Origin: Chitinophaga pinensis | Lineage (GTDB): Bacteria; Bacteroidota; Bacteroidia; Flavobacteriales_D; Crocinitomicaceae | Reading direction: 5' to 3' | Length of the DNA: 22,849 nt | Assembly: GCA_945870115.1 (NCBI GenBank) | Contig: CAMBRH010000012.1 | Location: forward strand, 1 to 22,849 | Shown here: one piece after another, positions 15,803 to 22,849 of the stretch | Position numbering within the stretch: the stretch's first letter is position 1 | Layout: each line of letters starts with the position of its first letter | Notes under the pieces: model-generated | What the model was told of the DNA's origin: nothing | What the model saw: the letters and a program-made list of their open reading frames with translations, nothing else | Databases searched by the model: none | Made by a program: the position numbers and the translations under genes

Positions 15803-17074
15803 TCAATTAATCTTATCAAATCCAGTGTATTTTCTCAATATTTCTGGAATTAAAATTCCATCTTCTGTTTGATTATTTTCCAATAGAGCAGCAACAATTC
15901 TTGGTAGAGCCAAAGCTGAACCATTTAATGTATGGCACAAAGCTGTTTTCTTATCATTCGTTTTATAACGTAATTTCAAACGATTTGCTTGAAAAGTATC
16001 GAAACGAGAAACAGAACTAACTTCTAACCATTTTTCTTGTGCCGCAGAATAAACTTCAAAATCGTAGGTCATGGCAGAAGCAAAACCTGTATCTCCACCG
16101 CAAAGTCGTAAAATTCGGTAATGTAATCCTAATTTTGATAACAATTGACGAACGTGTTCAACCATTTCATTCAAAGCTTTTTCTGAATTGTCTGGATGTT
16201 CAATTCTAACGATTTCAACTTTGTCAAATTGATGTAATCGATTTAATCCACGAACGTGAGCACCATAAGAACCAGCTTCTCTTCTAAAACAAGGAGTATA
16301 TCCAGTAATTTTTATTGAGAAATCTTCGTTTGGAAGAATTACATCTCTGTAAATATTTGTCAAAGGAACTTCTGCAGTTGGAATTAAATATAAATCATCT
16401 TCTTTGATGTAATACATTTGTCCTTCTTTATCAGGCAATTGTCCTGTTCCAATTCCACTTGCTTCATTGACAACCAATGGTGGAATAATTTCTTCAAAAC
16501 CTGCTTTTTCTGCTTCGTCTAAAAAGAAGGAAATCAATGCGCGCTGTAATTTTGCACCTTTGCCTCTGTAAATAGGAAATCCAGCTCCAGTAATTTTTAC
16601 TCCTAATTCAAAGTCAACCAAATTATATTTTGAGCAAATTTCCCAATGTGGAAGAGCAACACCATTAAAAATATGTTTACTACCAACCTCTTCAATTATT
16701 TCATTATCTTCTTCACTTTTACCAATTTTCACCAATTCATTAGGTACATTTGGTAATTGATACATCAATAATTTAATTTCTTCTTCAAGCGTATTAACTT
16801 TTTCTTTTAAAGATGATTCGTTTTCTTTTAAACTTATAGTTTGTGTTTTTGCTTCGTTCGCTTCAGCTTGTTTTCCTTGTTGAAATAATTCGCCAACAGA
16901 TTTAGAAATTTTATTTAATTCCGAAGAAATTGTTTCCAATTCATTTTTTGTAGTTCTCCAAGATGCATCTTTTTCAAGAATTGAATCTACAATTGGAGTT
17001 ACATCCAAGTTTCTTTTTTTTAATCCTTCGATAATTCCTTCTCTATCTGTTCGTATGCGTTGTATTTCAATCAT
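15803..17074 (-). CDS. serS: Seryl-tRNA synthetase SerS
   Basis: 423 residues, the usual length. It charges tRNA-Ser (and tRNA-Sec where present). An N-terminal two-helix coiled-coil arm that grips the long variable arm of tRNA-Ser covers about 1-110 (LETISSELNKISKSVGELF). The class II catalytic core has motif 2 with the Bacteroidetes wording FRREAGSYGAHVRGLNRLHQF, the ATP/serine site in CGGDTGFASAMTYDFEV, and motif 3 near the end (TLNGSALALPRIVAALLE). The start MIEIQRIRTDREGIIEGLKK fits the family. A -7 element (TATATTTG) precedes it by 25 bp. The upstream acetyltransferase gene ends 81 bp away, so serS probably has its own promoter. Downstream lies the structured gene-free element. Confidence 0.97.
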   Translation of the reverse strand: MIEIQRIRTDREGIIEGLKKRNLDVTPIVDSILEKDASWRTTKNELETISSELNKISKSVGELFQQGKQAEANEAKTQTISLKENESSLKEKVNTLEEEIKLLMYQLPNVPNELVKIGKSEEDNEIIEEVGSKHIFNGVALPHWEICSKYNLVDFELGVKITGAGFPIYRGKGAKLQRALISFFLDEAEKAGFEEIIPPLVVNEASGIGTGQLPDKEGQMYYIKEDDLYLIPTAEVPLTNIYRDVILPNEDFSIKITGYTPCFRREAGSYGAHVRGLNRLHQFDKVEIVRIEHPDNSEKALNEMVEHVRQLLSKLGLHYRILRLCGGDTGFASAMTYDFEVYSAAQEKWLEVSSVSRFDTFQANRLKLRYKTNDKKTALCHTLNGSALALPRIVAALLENNQTEDGILIPEILRKYTGFDKIN

Positions 17075-17099
17075 TTTTTCTTTGTTTTTTTAAGAATTG

Positions 17100-17107
17100 C
17101 AAATATA
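17100..17107 (-). promoter_or_regulatory. serS: -7 element of serS
   Basis: TATATTTG on the minus strand, an exact TAnnTTTG match, ends 25 bp before the start codon at 17074. No TTG lies at the usual distance upstream. Confidence 0.5.
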
Positions 17108-17155
17108 AGTAAAATTAATTTTTTGAGCTTTGATTTCAGTAAATTTAGTCTAAAC

Positions 17156-17689
17156 CTAAAAAGTATTAGATTCTTTTTGACATTCTAACCAAAAATGCTC
17201 TTCATTATCATACATGAATTTTTCTTTGATTTTAAATCCAATTTTTTCTAATACATGAATAGATTTTAAATTGTTTATATCAGTAATTGCGAATATTTTT
17301 TCTTGCTTTAATTTATTAAATCCGTAATTTAAACTAGCTTTAGCTGCTTCAGTAGCAAAACCCTTTCCCCAATATTTTGGCATAAACCGATAACCAAGTT
17401 CGTAAAAGTTTATGTGATGATTTAATGCCTCTTTATATAACTTTAAACCACACCAACCTATAAATTCATTTGTTTCTTTTAAAATTACAGCCCAACGACC
17501 AATTCCATTTTCAGCGTATTGTATTTGAATAAATTTTATGATCTCTTGAGATTCTTCTAGGTTCTTTACAGGGTTATTTCCCAAATAAATACAAACTTCA
17601 GGATTAGAATCTAATTCAAAAAGCGCTAAATCATCCGCTTCTATAATTTCTCTTAAAATTAGTCTATCGGTTTCTGTTTTTATTTCCAT
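17156..17689 (-). CDS. GNAT-family N-acetyltransferase (RimJ/RimL-like)
   Basis: 177 residues of the Acetyltransf_3 (RimJ/RimL) type. The start TETDRLILREIIEADDLALF is the usual first strand. GRWAVILKETNEFIGWCGLK forms the central strands. Motif A, the acetyl-CoA pyrophosphate loop, is at about 110-124 (MPKYWGKGFATEAAKAS), and NLKSIHVLEKIGFKIKEKF is motif B. Proteins of this kind acetylate ribosomal protein N-termini, antibiotics or small amines; the substrate cannot be read from sequence. The product is cytoplasmic. The gene stands alone, divergent from the ferredoxin gene, with a -7 element just upstream. Confidence 0.88.
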   Translation of the reverse strand: MEIKTETDRLILREIIEADDLALFELDSNPEVCIYLGNNPVKNLEESQEIIKFIQIQYAENGIGRWAVILKETNEFIGWCGLKLYKEALNHHINFYELGYRFMPKYWGKGFATEAAKASLNYGFNKLKQEKIFAITDINNLKSIHVLEKIGFKIKEKFMYDNEEHFWLECQKESNTF

Positions 17690-17702
17690 GAGATTTTTTT
17701 TT

Positions 17703-17710
17703 CAAAATTA
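17703..17710 (-). promoter_or_regulatory. -7 element of the GNAT gene
   Basis: TAATTTTG on the minus strand matches TAnnTTTG exactly and ends 13 bp before the ATG at 17689. No clear -33 TTG. Confidence 0.4.
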
Positions 17711-17741
17711 GTGAGAATATTATAGTATTTTGGACTATTTT

Positions 17742-17755
17742 TTCATTTGAATGAA
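17742..17755. promoter_or_regulatory. 14-bp dyad, possible operator between GNAT and ferredoxin genes
   Basis: TTCATT-TG-AATGAA is a perfect inverted repeat. It ends 21 bp before the ferredoxin -7 element, where the -33 contact would be, and lies 31 bp upstream of the GNAT -7. Position and symmetry suggest a dimeric regulator site; no regulator gene is nearby. Confidence 0.35.
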
Positions 17756-17776
17756 CATTTTTCTATTTTTTGACCT

Positions 17777-17784
17777 TATATTTG
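17777..17784 (+). promoter_or_regulatory. -7 element of the ferredoxin gene
   Basis: TATATTTG matches TAnnTTTG exactly, 21 bp before the ATG at 17806. No TTG lies at the canonical spacing; the dyad at 17742-17755 occupies that area. Confidence 0.5.
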
Positions 17785-17805
17785 CAGAAAATTTAGAAAA
17801 CGATT

Positions 17806-18153
17806 ATGGCAATTATAATTACAGATGAATGCATAAACTGTGGGGCTTGCGAACCAGAATGCCCAAATAATGCAATTTATGAAGGTGGTGCCGAATGGAA
17901 ATATTCTGATGGCACAAGCTTAGCAGGAATGATTACTACTTTAGATGGCGATGATATTGATGCAACGCACGCTCATGAGCCAGTTGATATGGATGTGTAT
18001 TATATCGCCCACGAAAAATGTACAGAATGTGTTGGTTTCCACGATGAACCTCAATGTGCTGCAGTTTGTCCTGTTGATTGTTGTATCGACGATCCTGCTT
18101 ACAGAGAATCTGAAGATGAATTATTGGCGAAAAAAGATTTTATGCATTTATAA
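17806..18153 (+). CDS. 2[4Fe-4S] ferredoxin
   Basis: 115 residues, cytoplasmic electron carrier. The first cluster site is C9-x2-C12-x2-C15-x3-C19-P (CINCGACEPECP). The second is C72-x2-C75-x8-C84-x3-C88-P (CTECVGFHDEPQCAAVCP), an expanded loop as in Alvin-type and Bacteroidetes ferredoxins. Two further cysteines (C92, C93) follow. An acidic insert of about 45 residues separates the sites (DGDDIDATHAHEPVDMDVYY). In many flavobacteria this ferredoxin lies beside acyl-CoA reductase or serine pathway genes (from memory), but here it is flanked by a GNAT gene and sodA. The redox partner is unknown. It has its own -7 element and no clear terminator before sodA. Confidence 0.93.
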   Translation: MAIIITDECINCGACEPECPNNAIYEGGAEWKYSDGTSLAGMITTLDGDDIDATHAHEPVDMDVYYIAHEKCTECVGFHDEPQCAAVCPVDCCIDDPAYRESEDELLAKKDFMHL

Positions 18154-18192
18154 TTTTTTATTGTAAAATTATTTAGAATCAATAAAAATAGT

Positions 18193-18200
18193 TATCTTTG
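18193..18200 (+). promoter_or_regulatory. sodA: -7 element of the superoxide dismutase gene
   Basis: TATCTTTG matches TAnnTTTG exactly, 33 bp before the ATG at 18234. An 8-bp A/T inverted repeat, TTTTATTG (18156-18163) and CAATAAAA (18180-18187), lies just upstream and could be an operator or a weak stop for the ferredoxin transcript. Confidence 0.5.
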
Positions 18201-18233
18201 AAAAACAAAAATAATAATTAAAAATAAGAAAAT

Positions 18234-18833
18234 ATGGCTTTCGAATTACCAAAATTAGGATATTCATATGATGCATTAGAGCCTCATATTGACGCAAGAA
18301 CGATGGAAATACATCATTCTAAACATCACCAAGCTTATACAACAAATTTAAATGCTGCAATTGCTGGAACTGATTTAGAAAATGCAAGTATTGAAGAAAT
18401 TTTAAAAAATTGCAAAGACAAACCTGCTGTTAGAAATAATGGTGGTGGTTTTTGGAATCACAATTTATTTTGGGAAGTAATGTCTCCAACTGGAGGAGGT
18501 TTGCCAACAGGAGATTTAGCAGCTGCAATTGATTCAGCTTTTGGAAGTTTTGATGCTTTTAAAGAAGAATTTGCTAAAGCTGGAGCAACACGTTTTGGCT
18601 CTGGATGGGCTTGGTTATGTGTTTCTGGAGGTAAACTTTGTGTTTGTTCAACTGCAAATCAAGACAATCCTTTAATGGGAGAAGGTTGTGATGGAACACC
18701 AATTTTATGTATGGACGTTTGGGAACACGCTTATTACTTGAACTACCAAAACAGAAGACCAGATTACATTCAAGCATTTTTTAATGTAATTGACTGGAAT
18801 TATGTTGCAAAAAAATATGCAGAATTAGTTTAA
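18234..18833 (+). CDS. sodA: Superoxide dismutase, Fe/Mn family, Mn-type signature
   Basis: 199 residues; converts superoxide to hydrogen peroxide and oxygen. Metal ligands are all present: H27 (MEIHHSKHH), H76 (FWNHNLFW), D161 and H165 (MDVWEHAYYL). Y35 gates the active site. The outer-sphere glutamine is at Q143 (STANQDNPLMGEG), with glycines (NNGGGFW) at the position where Fe-type enzymes carry their Gln. That is the Mn-type pattern, though cambialistic enzymes exist, so metal choice is inference. Six cysteines (60, 129, 136, 138, 152, 159) is a fairly high count. There is no signal peptide, so it is cytoplasmic. The gene is a single unit with its own -7 element and a strong terminator. 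Confidence 0.95.
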   Translation: MAFELPKLGYSYDALEPHIDARTMEIHHSKHHQAYTTNLNAAIAGTDLENASIEEILKNCKDKPAVRNNGGGFWNHNLFWEVMSPTGGGLPTGDLAAAIDSAFGSFDAFKEEFAKAGATRFGSGWAWLCVSGGKLCVCSTANQDNPLMGEGCDGTPILCMDVWEHAYYLNYQNRRPDYIQAFFNVIDWNYVAKKYAELV

Positions 18834-18865
18834 TTCAAAAAAAATAAACGTAATTTTATCTTTAT

Positions 18866-18894
18866 ATCCCGCTAATCAAAGCGGGATTTTTTTT
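18866..18894 (+). terminator. Rho-independent terminator of sodA
   Basis: ATCCCGCT (18866-18873), a 6-nt loop AATCAA, AGCGGGAT (18880-18887): a perfect 8-bp GC-rich stem followed by at least seven T. It lies 33 bp after the sodA stop codon. Confidence 0.92.
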
Positions 18895-18974
18895 AATCAA
18901 AAAATCTAAAATAGATTTCTAATTAATTGGAGTCTTACAATCCTAAAATCTAAAAAGTCCTAATATCTTAGTAA

Positions 18975-19565
18975 ATGCTCGGTTTAAAACTTCCTACAGA
19001 TCCTAGATGGGTTAATATTGCAGAAAAAAATATCGAAGAAATTTTGATTGATCATGCGTTTTGTGAACAAAAAGCAGCAAGTAATGCAATTTCAATTATT
19101 ATCCAGTATCCTCATTTGACAGATTTAGTGAAAGAAATGACAGCTATTTGTCAAGAAGAAATGCATCATTTTTCTATGGTTCACGACAAATTAATTGAAC
19201 GAGGATTTACACTTGGATTTGATCGAAAAGACCCTTACGTTGCTGATTTAGCAAAATACCTAAAAGCTGAAGTTAGCGGTGGACCAAGAGAAAGTCATTT
19301 TGTGAATCAATTACTTTTTGGAGCAATGATTGAAGCGAGAAGTTGCGAACGATTTAAAATTTTATCAGAAGAACTAAAAGACGAAGATTTAAAGGTTTTT
19401 TACAGAGATTTAATGGAAAGCGAAGCAAGACATTACACCACCTTCTTGCATTTTGCGAAAAAATATGGAAAAGGAATTGATGTTGACAAGCGTTGGAAAG
19501 AATTTCTTGAATTCGAAGCTTCCTTGATGGACAAATATGGAAAATCTGAATCAATTCACGGATAA
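18975..19565 (+). CDS. miaE: tRNA 2-methylthio-isopentenyl-adenosine hydroxylase MiaE-like
   Basis: 196 residues, a ferritin-like four-helix diiron protein. MiaE hydroxylates the isopentenyl group of ms2i6A at position 37 of tRNAs reading U-starting codons, using O2. Diiron ligands fit two E-ExxH sets: E31 (DHAFCEQKAASNA) and E62/H65 (EEMHHFSMVH), then E120 (GAMIEARSCERF) and E150/H153 (ESEARHYTTFLHF). The start MLGLKLPTDPRWVNIAEKN is typical of the Bacteroidetes form. The 141-bp spacer after sodA holds the sodA terminator and no clear promoter; TATCTTAG near the ATG is too close to serve. The enzyme needs O2 and iron, which fits its redox-related neighbours, but no shared operon is shown. 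Confidence 0.93.
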   Translation: MLGLKLPTDPRWVNIAEKNIEEILIDHAFCEQKAASNAISIIIQYPHLTDLVKEMTAICQEEMHHFSMVHDKLIERGFTLGFDRKDPYVADLAKYLKAEVSGGPRESHFVNQLLFGAMIEARSCERFKILSEELKDEDLKVFYRDLMESEARHYTTFLHFAKKYGKGIDVDKRWKEFLEFEASLMDKYGKSESIHG

Positions 19566-19658
19566 ATTAGAAATCTTATTGTAAGATAGAAATCCAATAA
19601 TGATTAACTAAATCATAAAAAAAATAATCATAAAAACAATAACATTAAAATAATAATT

Positions 19659-20072
19659 ATGAAAAGAAATGCAACAGCTGTTTGGGAAGGAACAGGAAAA
19701 GAGGGTAAGGGAGCATTAACAACTCAAAGCTCTATTCTAAATAAAACACAATATTCTTTTTCTTCTCGCTTTGAAGAAGGAATTGGAACAAACCCAGAAG
19801 AATTAATAGCTGCAGCGCATGCCGGTTGTTTTACAATGAAATTGAGTTTTAATTTATCAGGAGCTGGATTTATTCCAGAAAAATTAGAAACAAAATGTGT
19901 AATTGTTTTAGAAGATGGAAGAGTAACAGAATCACAATTAACATTAATTGCTAAAGTTCCAACAATTTCTGAAGAAGAGTTTAATAAATTAGTATTAGAT
20001 GCAGAATTAAATTGCCCAATTTCAAAATTATTGAATGCAAAAATTTCTGTGTTTGCAACATTACAAAAATAA
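19659..20072 (+). CDS. OsmC-family peroxiredoxin-like protein
   Basis: 137 residues, matching OsmC (about 140). OsmC/Ohr proteins reduce organic hydroperoxides with a pair of cysteines. Here they are C57 (AAAHAGCFTMKL) and C119 (ELNCPISKLL). The supporting R37 (FSSRFEEG) and E48 (TNPEELIAAAH) are present. The opening MKRNATAVWEGTGKEGKG is typical of the OsmC rather than the Ohr branch. C80 is an extra cysteine. It starts 93 bp after miaE in an A/T-rich spacer with AATCATAAAAA twice (around 19610-19636) and no TAnnTTTG promoter, so it may be read from miaE or from an unrecognised promoter. Confidence 0.9.
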   Translation: MKRNATAVWEGTGKEGKGALTTQSSILNKTQYSFSSRFEEGIGTNPEELIAAAHAGCFTMKLSFNLSGAGFIPEKLETKCVIVLEDGRVTESQLTLIAKVPTISEEEFNKLVLDAELNCPISKLLNAKISVFATLQK

Positions 20073-20086
20073 AGTTTAAATTATTT

Positions 20087-20119
20087 ATTAACAAAACCTC
20101 AATCTATTTGTTAATTTTT
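20087..20119 (+). terminator. Possible A/T-rich terminator of the OsmC gene
   Basis: ATTAACAAA (20087-20095) and TTTGTTAAT (20107-20115) form a perfect 9-bp stem with an 11-nt loop, followed by a short T run. It has only one G-C pair, so it may be weak. It overlaps the area where the next gene's promoter should be. Confidence 0.4.
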
Positions 20120-20151
20120 GTAATTTTAGCGAACTAAAACTATAAATAATT

Positions 20152-22849
20152 ATGAAAAAAATTTCCTTTTCGTTAATAGTAACCTTAATTTCTACTGTTA
20201 CTTATAGCCAAAATATTGAAACCCAAACGACAGTTGAAGAACAATCTAACTGGATTCAAATGATGGGTGATCCTAGTGTAAACTTTTATGAAGTTCAAGC
20301 TGCCTTCAATGCTTATTGGGCAGGAAAACCAATTTCAAAAGGAAAAGGCTACAAAGCTTTTAAACGTTGGGAAAATTACATGGAACCGAGAGTTTATCCT
20401 ACTGGTGACAGATCTTTGGTAAGTCAAACATACCCTAATTTTCTTGAGTGGGAAAGAGATGCAGTAATTAATACTGAAAAATCTGTTTCTGGACAGTGGC
20501 AAATGTTTACGCCTTCTAGCGTTGCGAGTGGAGGAGGAGCTGGAAGAACCAATTTTATAAGAATTGATCCGACAAACCCAAATACTATTTTTGTGGGAAC
20601 TCCTGTAGGGGGATTGTGGAAATCAACAACAAATGGAACAAATTGGACAACTAATTCTGATCAACTAAATATTATTGGTTGTTCAGATTTAGCAATTCAT
20701 CCAACAAATAATCAAATTATGTATTTAGCAACTGGTGATGCTGATGCTTCAGACGTTAACAGTATTGGTGTATTAAAAACTACTGATGGTGGTACTACTT
20801 GGAATACAACTGGTTTAACTTTTACTTTGAATCAAGGAAGAACTATTTCTAGAATATTAATAAACCCAACTAATACAAATATTATTTTAGCAGCGACAAG
20901 TGCGGGCGTTTATAGGTCAACTGATGCAGGAGTAACATGGACCACGCCAACTACTGGTTCATACAAAGATATGGAATTTAAGCCAGGTGATCCTCAGACA
21001 GTTTATGCTGCTGGAACCTTGTTTAAAAAATCTACAGATGGTGGTTCATCATGGACAACTATAAGCTCTGGTTTAGCTACTTCAGGTGTGAGAAGAATTT
21101 CTATTGCGGTAACTGCTGCAAATTCTGCCTACGTCTATTTATTATATGGTAGAAGCAGTGATGATGGATTGTTGGGAATTTATAGATCGACTGATTCAGG
21201 TACAACTTTTACACAGAGATCTGATGCAACTCCTAATTATTTAGGATGGGAGGCAAATGCTTCTGATGCTGGTGGTCAAGCATTTTATGATTTAACTATA
21301 GCCGCTTCACCAATTAATGCTGAATTAGTTGTTGTCGGAGGTGTAAATTCGTGGAAATCTACAAATGGAGGAACATCTTTTTCGATTCTTACTCATTGGT
21401 ATGGAGCAGGTAGTGCTCCTTATTCACACGCTGACCACCACGATATCCAATTTTCTGCAAACGGTACAACTATGTACGACTGCAATGATGGTGGAATTTT
21501 TAAATCAACAGGTGCTTTTACTTCTTGGACCGACAATAGTGCTGGATTGGCTATTTCTCAACAATACAGAATTGGTTTATCAGCCTCAAATCCAACTTTA
21601 ATGATTTCTGGACATCAAGATAATGGTACAAATAAGACAAATGGTACATCATGGAGTCAAGTGCTTGGAGGTGATGGAATGGATTGTTTTATTGATAGAA
21701 CTAATAACAATATCATGGTCGGGTCTTCATATTATGGAGATTACAGTAAATCAACAAATGGAGGAAATAGTTTTAATTCAATAAATAATGGTTTAATTAG
21801 TGGTGACTGGGTTTCAGTATTACATCAAGATCCTGTTACAGCTGCAACATACTATGCAGGAGGAAGACCAGCTTTGTATAGAACGACAAATTCCGGTTCT
21901 TCTTGGTCAGCATTAGGGACACCTTCTTCTGGTAATTCAATTATAGAATTTGCAATTGCTCCAAGTAATAATCAAACAATTTATGCAATAACTGATAATT
22001 TATTATCAAAATCAACTAATGGTGGAACATCTTGGACTTCTTTTAGTACTGGTTTACCTTTTTCATCTTTATCGCCAACCTATATAGCTGTTTCAAATAC
22101 AGATGCAAACGTTGCTTATGTTACCTTTTCAGGTTTTGCTTCGACTAATAAAGTATTCAAAACAATTAATGGAGGTACTACTTGGACAAATATTTCTGGT
22201 GGTTTGCCAAATGTTCCGTGCAATACGATTGTTTACCAAAACGGATCTGATGGAGCTGTTTATGTGGGAACAGATGTTGGTGTATATTATAAAGACAATA
22301 CTTTGACATCTTGGACAATGTTTTCAACAGGATTACCTAGAACTTCTGTTCGAGATTTAGAAATTTATTACCCAACACAAAGGTTAAGAGCAGGAACTTA
22401 TGGAAGAGGAACATGGGATTCAGATTTATACACGAATGCTACTGCACCGACTGCAGATTTTAGCCCTTCTTCTACAAATCTTTGCAGTAATCAAACAGTA
22501 ACTTTTACAAATACAAGTACAGGTGGTGCAACTTCTTACGCATGGTCATTTCCTGGAGGAACACCAGCAACAAGCACTGCAACAAATCCCACTGTGACTT
22601 ATGCAACTCCAGGGACATATAACGTGGAGCTAATTGCAACTAATACTTCAGGAAGTAATACATCTACTCAAACCGCACTAATCAATGTTACTTCTGGTCA
22701 ACCGATTCCGTTTACAGAAGGTTTTGTGAGTACTGGTTTTCCATATGCAAATTGGACAAATGTAGATTTACAAAGTAACGGTGCTTGGGCTCAAAATACA
22801 GCTGCTGGAAACAATCCAACCACAGGTAATTCTGTTGTTTTTAATAATT
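20152..22849 (+). CDS. Secreted Asp-box (BNR/VPS10-like) repeat protein with PKD domain, partial
   Basis: The frame is open from the ATG at 20152 to the window end (899 codons), so the C-terminus is missing. A signal peptide comes first (MKKISFSLIVTLISTVTYSQ). Residues about 25-125 form a linker that ends WQMFTPSSVASGGGAGRTNF. From about 140 to 760 come at least ten Asp-box repeats of the type KSTDGGSSWTT, with variants GLWKSTTNGTNWTT, KTTDGGTTWNTT, YRSTDAGVTWTT, KSTNGGTSFS, KTINGGTTWTN and others. These indicate one or two six- to ten-bladed propellers as in sialidase/sortilin relatives. A PKD domain covers about 766-848 (TADFSPSSTNLCSNQTVTF, SYAWSFPGG, YATPGTYNVELIATN). A jelly-roll-like segment then begins (PIPFTEGFVSTGFPYANW). 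In Bacteroidetes such proteins usually end in a type IX secretion sorting domain, which would lie off-window. Likely a cell-surface or secreted adhesin-like protein; no catalytic site is evident. Confidence 0.9.
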   Translation, partial: MKKISFSLIVTLISTVTYSQNIETQTTVEEQSNWIQMMGDPSVNFYEVQAAFNAYWAGKPISKGKGYKAFKRWENYMEPRVYPTGDRSLVSQTYPNFLEWERDAVINTEKSVSGQWQMFTPSSVASGGGAGRTNFIRIDPTNPNTIFVGTPVGGLWKSTTNGTNWTTNSDQLNIIGCSDLAIHPTNNQIMYLATGDADASDVNSIGVLKTTDGGTTWNTTGLTFTLNQGRTISRILINPTNTNIILAATSAGVYRSTDAGVTWTTPTTGSYKDMEFKPGDPQTVYAAGTLFKKSTDGGSSWTTISSGLATSGVRRISIAVTAANSAYVYLLYGRSSDDGLLGIYRSTDSGTTFTQRSDATPNYLGWEANASDAGGQAFYDLTIAASPINAELVVVGGVNSWKSTNGGTSFSILTHWYGAGSAPYSHADHHDIQFSANGTTMYDCNDGGIFKSTGAFTSWTDNSAGLAISQQYRIGLSASNPTLMISGHQDNGTNKTNGTSWSQVLGGDGMDCFIDRTNNNIMVGSSYYGDYSKSTNGGNSFNSINNGLISGDWVSVLHQDPVTAATYYAGGRPALYRTTNSGSSWSALGTPSSGNSIIEFAIAPSNNQTIYAITDNLLSKSTNGGTSWTSFSTGLPFSSLSPTYIAVSNTDANVAYVTFSGFASTNKVFKTINGGTTWTNISGGLPNVPCNTIVYQNGSDGAVYVGTDVGVYYKDNTLTSWTMFSTGLPRTSVRDLEIYYPTQRLRAGTYGRGTWDSDLYTNATAPTADFSPSSTNLCSNQTVTFTNTSTGGATSYAWSFPGGTPATSTATNPTVTYATPGTYNVELIATNTSGSNTSTQTALINVTSGQPIPFTEGFVSTGFPYANWTNVDLQSNGAWAQNTAAGNNPTTGNSVVFNN

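Noticed and set aside
18155..18188. TTTTATTG/CAATAAAA inverted repeat after the ferredoxin gene as a full terminator
   Set aside because: Only one G-C pair, a 16-nt loop and no T run; noted only as a possible operator or weak stop.
18901..18955. AAAATCTAAAA occurs twice in the sodA-miaE spacer and once at 662-672
   Set aside because: Short A/T-rich words recur by chance at this composition; there is no regular spacing or flanking symmetry.
1..22849. tRNA, rRNA, CRISPR arrays, insertion sequences and phage genes
   Set aside because: Reading both strands I found no cloverleaf, no regularly spaced repeats, no transposase or integrase motif and no terminal inverted repeats with target duplications.

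Overview
The window looks like chromosomal DNA from a low-GC member of the Bacteroidota, most likely Flavobacteriia. Five things point there: strong A+T bias; promoters with TAnnTTTG and TTG elements, the Bacteroidetes/Flavobacterium sigma type; Bacteroidetes families (a LytTR regulator paired with a propeller/Y_Y_Y histidine kinase, a TPR-SpoIIE phosphatase, a TPR-PD40 protein, and a BNR/PKD surface protein of the kind sorted by type IX secretion); almost no Shine-Dalgarno sequences; and flavobacterial housekeeping proteins. Genus cannot be fixed. I see no IS element, phage gene, CRISPR array, tRNA or rRNA.

Layout. 1-384 (-) is the start of a small membrane protein cut by the window edge. 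It diverges from a secreted TonB-C/MORN-like protein (672-1277, +) across a 287-bp spacer that holds two promoters and a GC-rich hairpin. 5546-1330 (-) is a three-gene operon: EI24-type membrane protein, TPR/PD40 exported protein, and TPR-transmembrane-SpoIIE PP2C phosphatase. A good TTG-N19-TAnnTTTG promoter sits in front of it. purB (5700-7055, +) diverges from this operon and is followed by an exported protein of unknown function (7098-8669). These converge, only 4 bp apart, with a two-component pair (9414-8674 regulator, 12524-9447 kinase, -). topA and a coupled SRPBCC protein run 12578-15488 (+) and end at a strong terminator. A 275-bp gene-free stretch full of inverted repeats separates them from serS (17074-15803, -) and a GNAT acetyltransferase (17689-17156, -).

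From 17806 rightward, all on +, is a redox-flavoured run: a 2[4Fe-4S] ferredoxin, a Mn-type superoxide dismutase with a terminator, a MiaE diiron tRNA hydroxylase and an OsmC-like peroxidase. A large secreted Asp-box (BNR) repeat protein with a PKD domain then starts at 20152 and runs off the right end.

How the genes relate. Most are separate housekeeping or stress units. The two multi-gene signalling sets (EI24/PD40/SpoIIE and HK/LytTR) may be genuine functional modules, but their inputs and targets are not visible here. The most interesting unexplained signals are the structured gene-free element near 15.6-15.8 kb, the envelope/phosphatase operon, the dyad in the ferredoxin promoter and the repeat-built surface protein. 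I do not see clear evidence of a wholly new multi-gene system.
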